Positions 14,619 to 14,771 of a stretch of DNA of 14,771 nt are shown piece after piece; the first letter of the stretch is position 1, and each line of letters opens with the position of its first letter. The DNA comes from Desulfobulbaceae bacterium. Lineage in GTDB: Bacteria > Desulfobacterota > Desulfobulbia > Desulfobulbales > Desulfobulbaceae. The notes under the pieces are model-generated. The model saw only the letters and a list, made by a program, of their open reading frames with translations, did not search any database and had not been told where the DNA came from. The translations under genes and the position numbers were made by a program. The stretch spans positions 1 to 14,771 of the forward strand of contig DAOVTM010000042.1 of NCBI GenBank assembly GCA_030633145.1. Direction: 5' to 3'.

Positions 14619-14771
14619 ATATAGATATTGTATTGTAGAGGTAAACGGTGTTTCCTGAATCATCCACCATGGAAGTAAGATGTCCGTTCTGGACAACTCC
14701 TTCCACTGTCTGATCATAGGTAAGAGTGACCAGGGCTGAACCATCATTTTTGTTGATTTGATACAACCGGT
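14617..14771 (-). pseudogene. 3' end of a truncated Rhs/YD-repeat protein gene, cut by the window edge
   Basis: Read leftward from the right edge, 50 codons are open to a TAA at 14617-14619. The product contains RLYQI, LVTLTYDQ, NGHLTSMVDDSGNTVYLYN, a textbook YD repeat (GxLTSxxDxSGxTxYxYD) of the Rhs family. Full Rhs proteins are large extracytoplasmic or secreted polymorphic toxins with many such repeats, a core domain and a C-terminal toxin. Here the frame ends just after a repeat with a few odd residues (TISI), and the TGACCCCG array begins at once, so the repeat-to-toxin part seems to be lost. I call it a broken gene; a short intact YD-repeat protein is less likely. The upstream part lies outside the window. 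Confidence 0.65.

Noticed and set aside
14535..14747. 70-codon - strand frame at the right end
   Set aside because: It crosses the TGACCCCG array; the neighbouring frame gives a clear YD repeat, so this one is a shadow.
1..14771. CRISPR arrays, tRNA or rRNA genes
   Set aside because: No regularly spaced repeats with unique spacers (the TGACCCCG array has almost no spacer), and no tRNA or rRNA signature was seen on either strand by eye.

Overview
The window looks like an accessory stretch of a Gram-negative anaerobe. I favour a deltaproteobacterium of the Desulfobulbales type, but only by inference: it combines a Tat-exported molybdopterin oxidoreductase of the polysulfide/thiosulfate reductase group, type VI secretion (T6SS) spike-like genes, an excalibur protein and a PIN-domain pair. 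No rRNA, tRNA or other taxonomic marker is present.

Region 1 (1-2587, visibly AT-rich, + strand) is an island of small loosely spaced genes. It holds the 3' part of a PIN-domain gene overlapped by a small partner gene, a four-helix membrane protein, and a membrane protein with an excalibur domain. The partner gene ends with the SNKALHR tail that arises when a cassette gene reads into an integron attC site. A second attC-like hairpin starts at the stop codon of the membrane-protein gene, and a third long imperfect palindrome follows. I read this region as decayed integron-cassette or other mobile DNA.

Region 2 (2696-8226, + strand, richer in G+C) is a five-gene module: DUF2169 plus coiled coil plus pentapeptide repeats (995 aa), a second pentapeptide-repeat protein (350 aa), DUF3540 (gp5/VgrG-like spike piece), DUF4150 (PAAR-like tip with a PIPY motif) and a small DUF3467-like protein. 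The first three genes overlap by 1-4 bases. The set resembles a T6SS spike and loading cassette, but the window contains no VgrG, no sheath or baseplate genes and no recognisable toxin. An open frame just before the module (2588-2693) may be the tail of a lost upstream gene.

Region 3 (8227-10001, - strand) reads leftward: a sugar-phosphate isomerase/epimerase-like TIM barrel, a thioredoxin with an N-terminal zinc ribbon and an atypical TCGPC active site, and a small unknown protein whose stop codon abuts the last stop of region 2.

Region 4 (10020-13754, - strand) is a compact operon: TorD-type chaperone, molybdopterin catalytic subunit (Tat signal, one Fe-S cluster, candidate Mo-ligand Cys183), and a four-cluster ferredoxin subunit, closed by a strong intrinsic terminator. 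The usual NrfD/PsrC membrane subunit is absent.

Region 5 (13755-14771) is about 860 bases without a gene, containing several hairpins, a + strand terminator with no visible gene in front of it, and a tandem TGACCCCGTTTTT repeat. The repeat directly abuts the truncated 3' end of an Rhs/YD-repeat gene that runs off the right edge.
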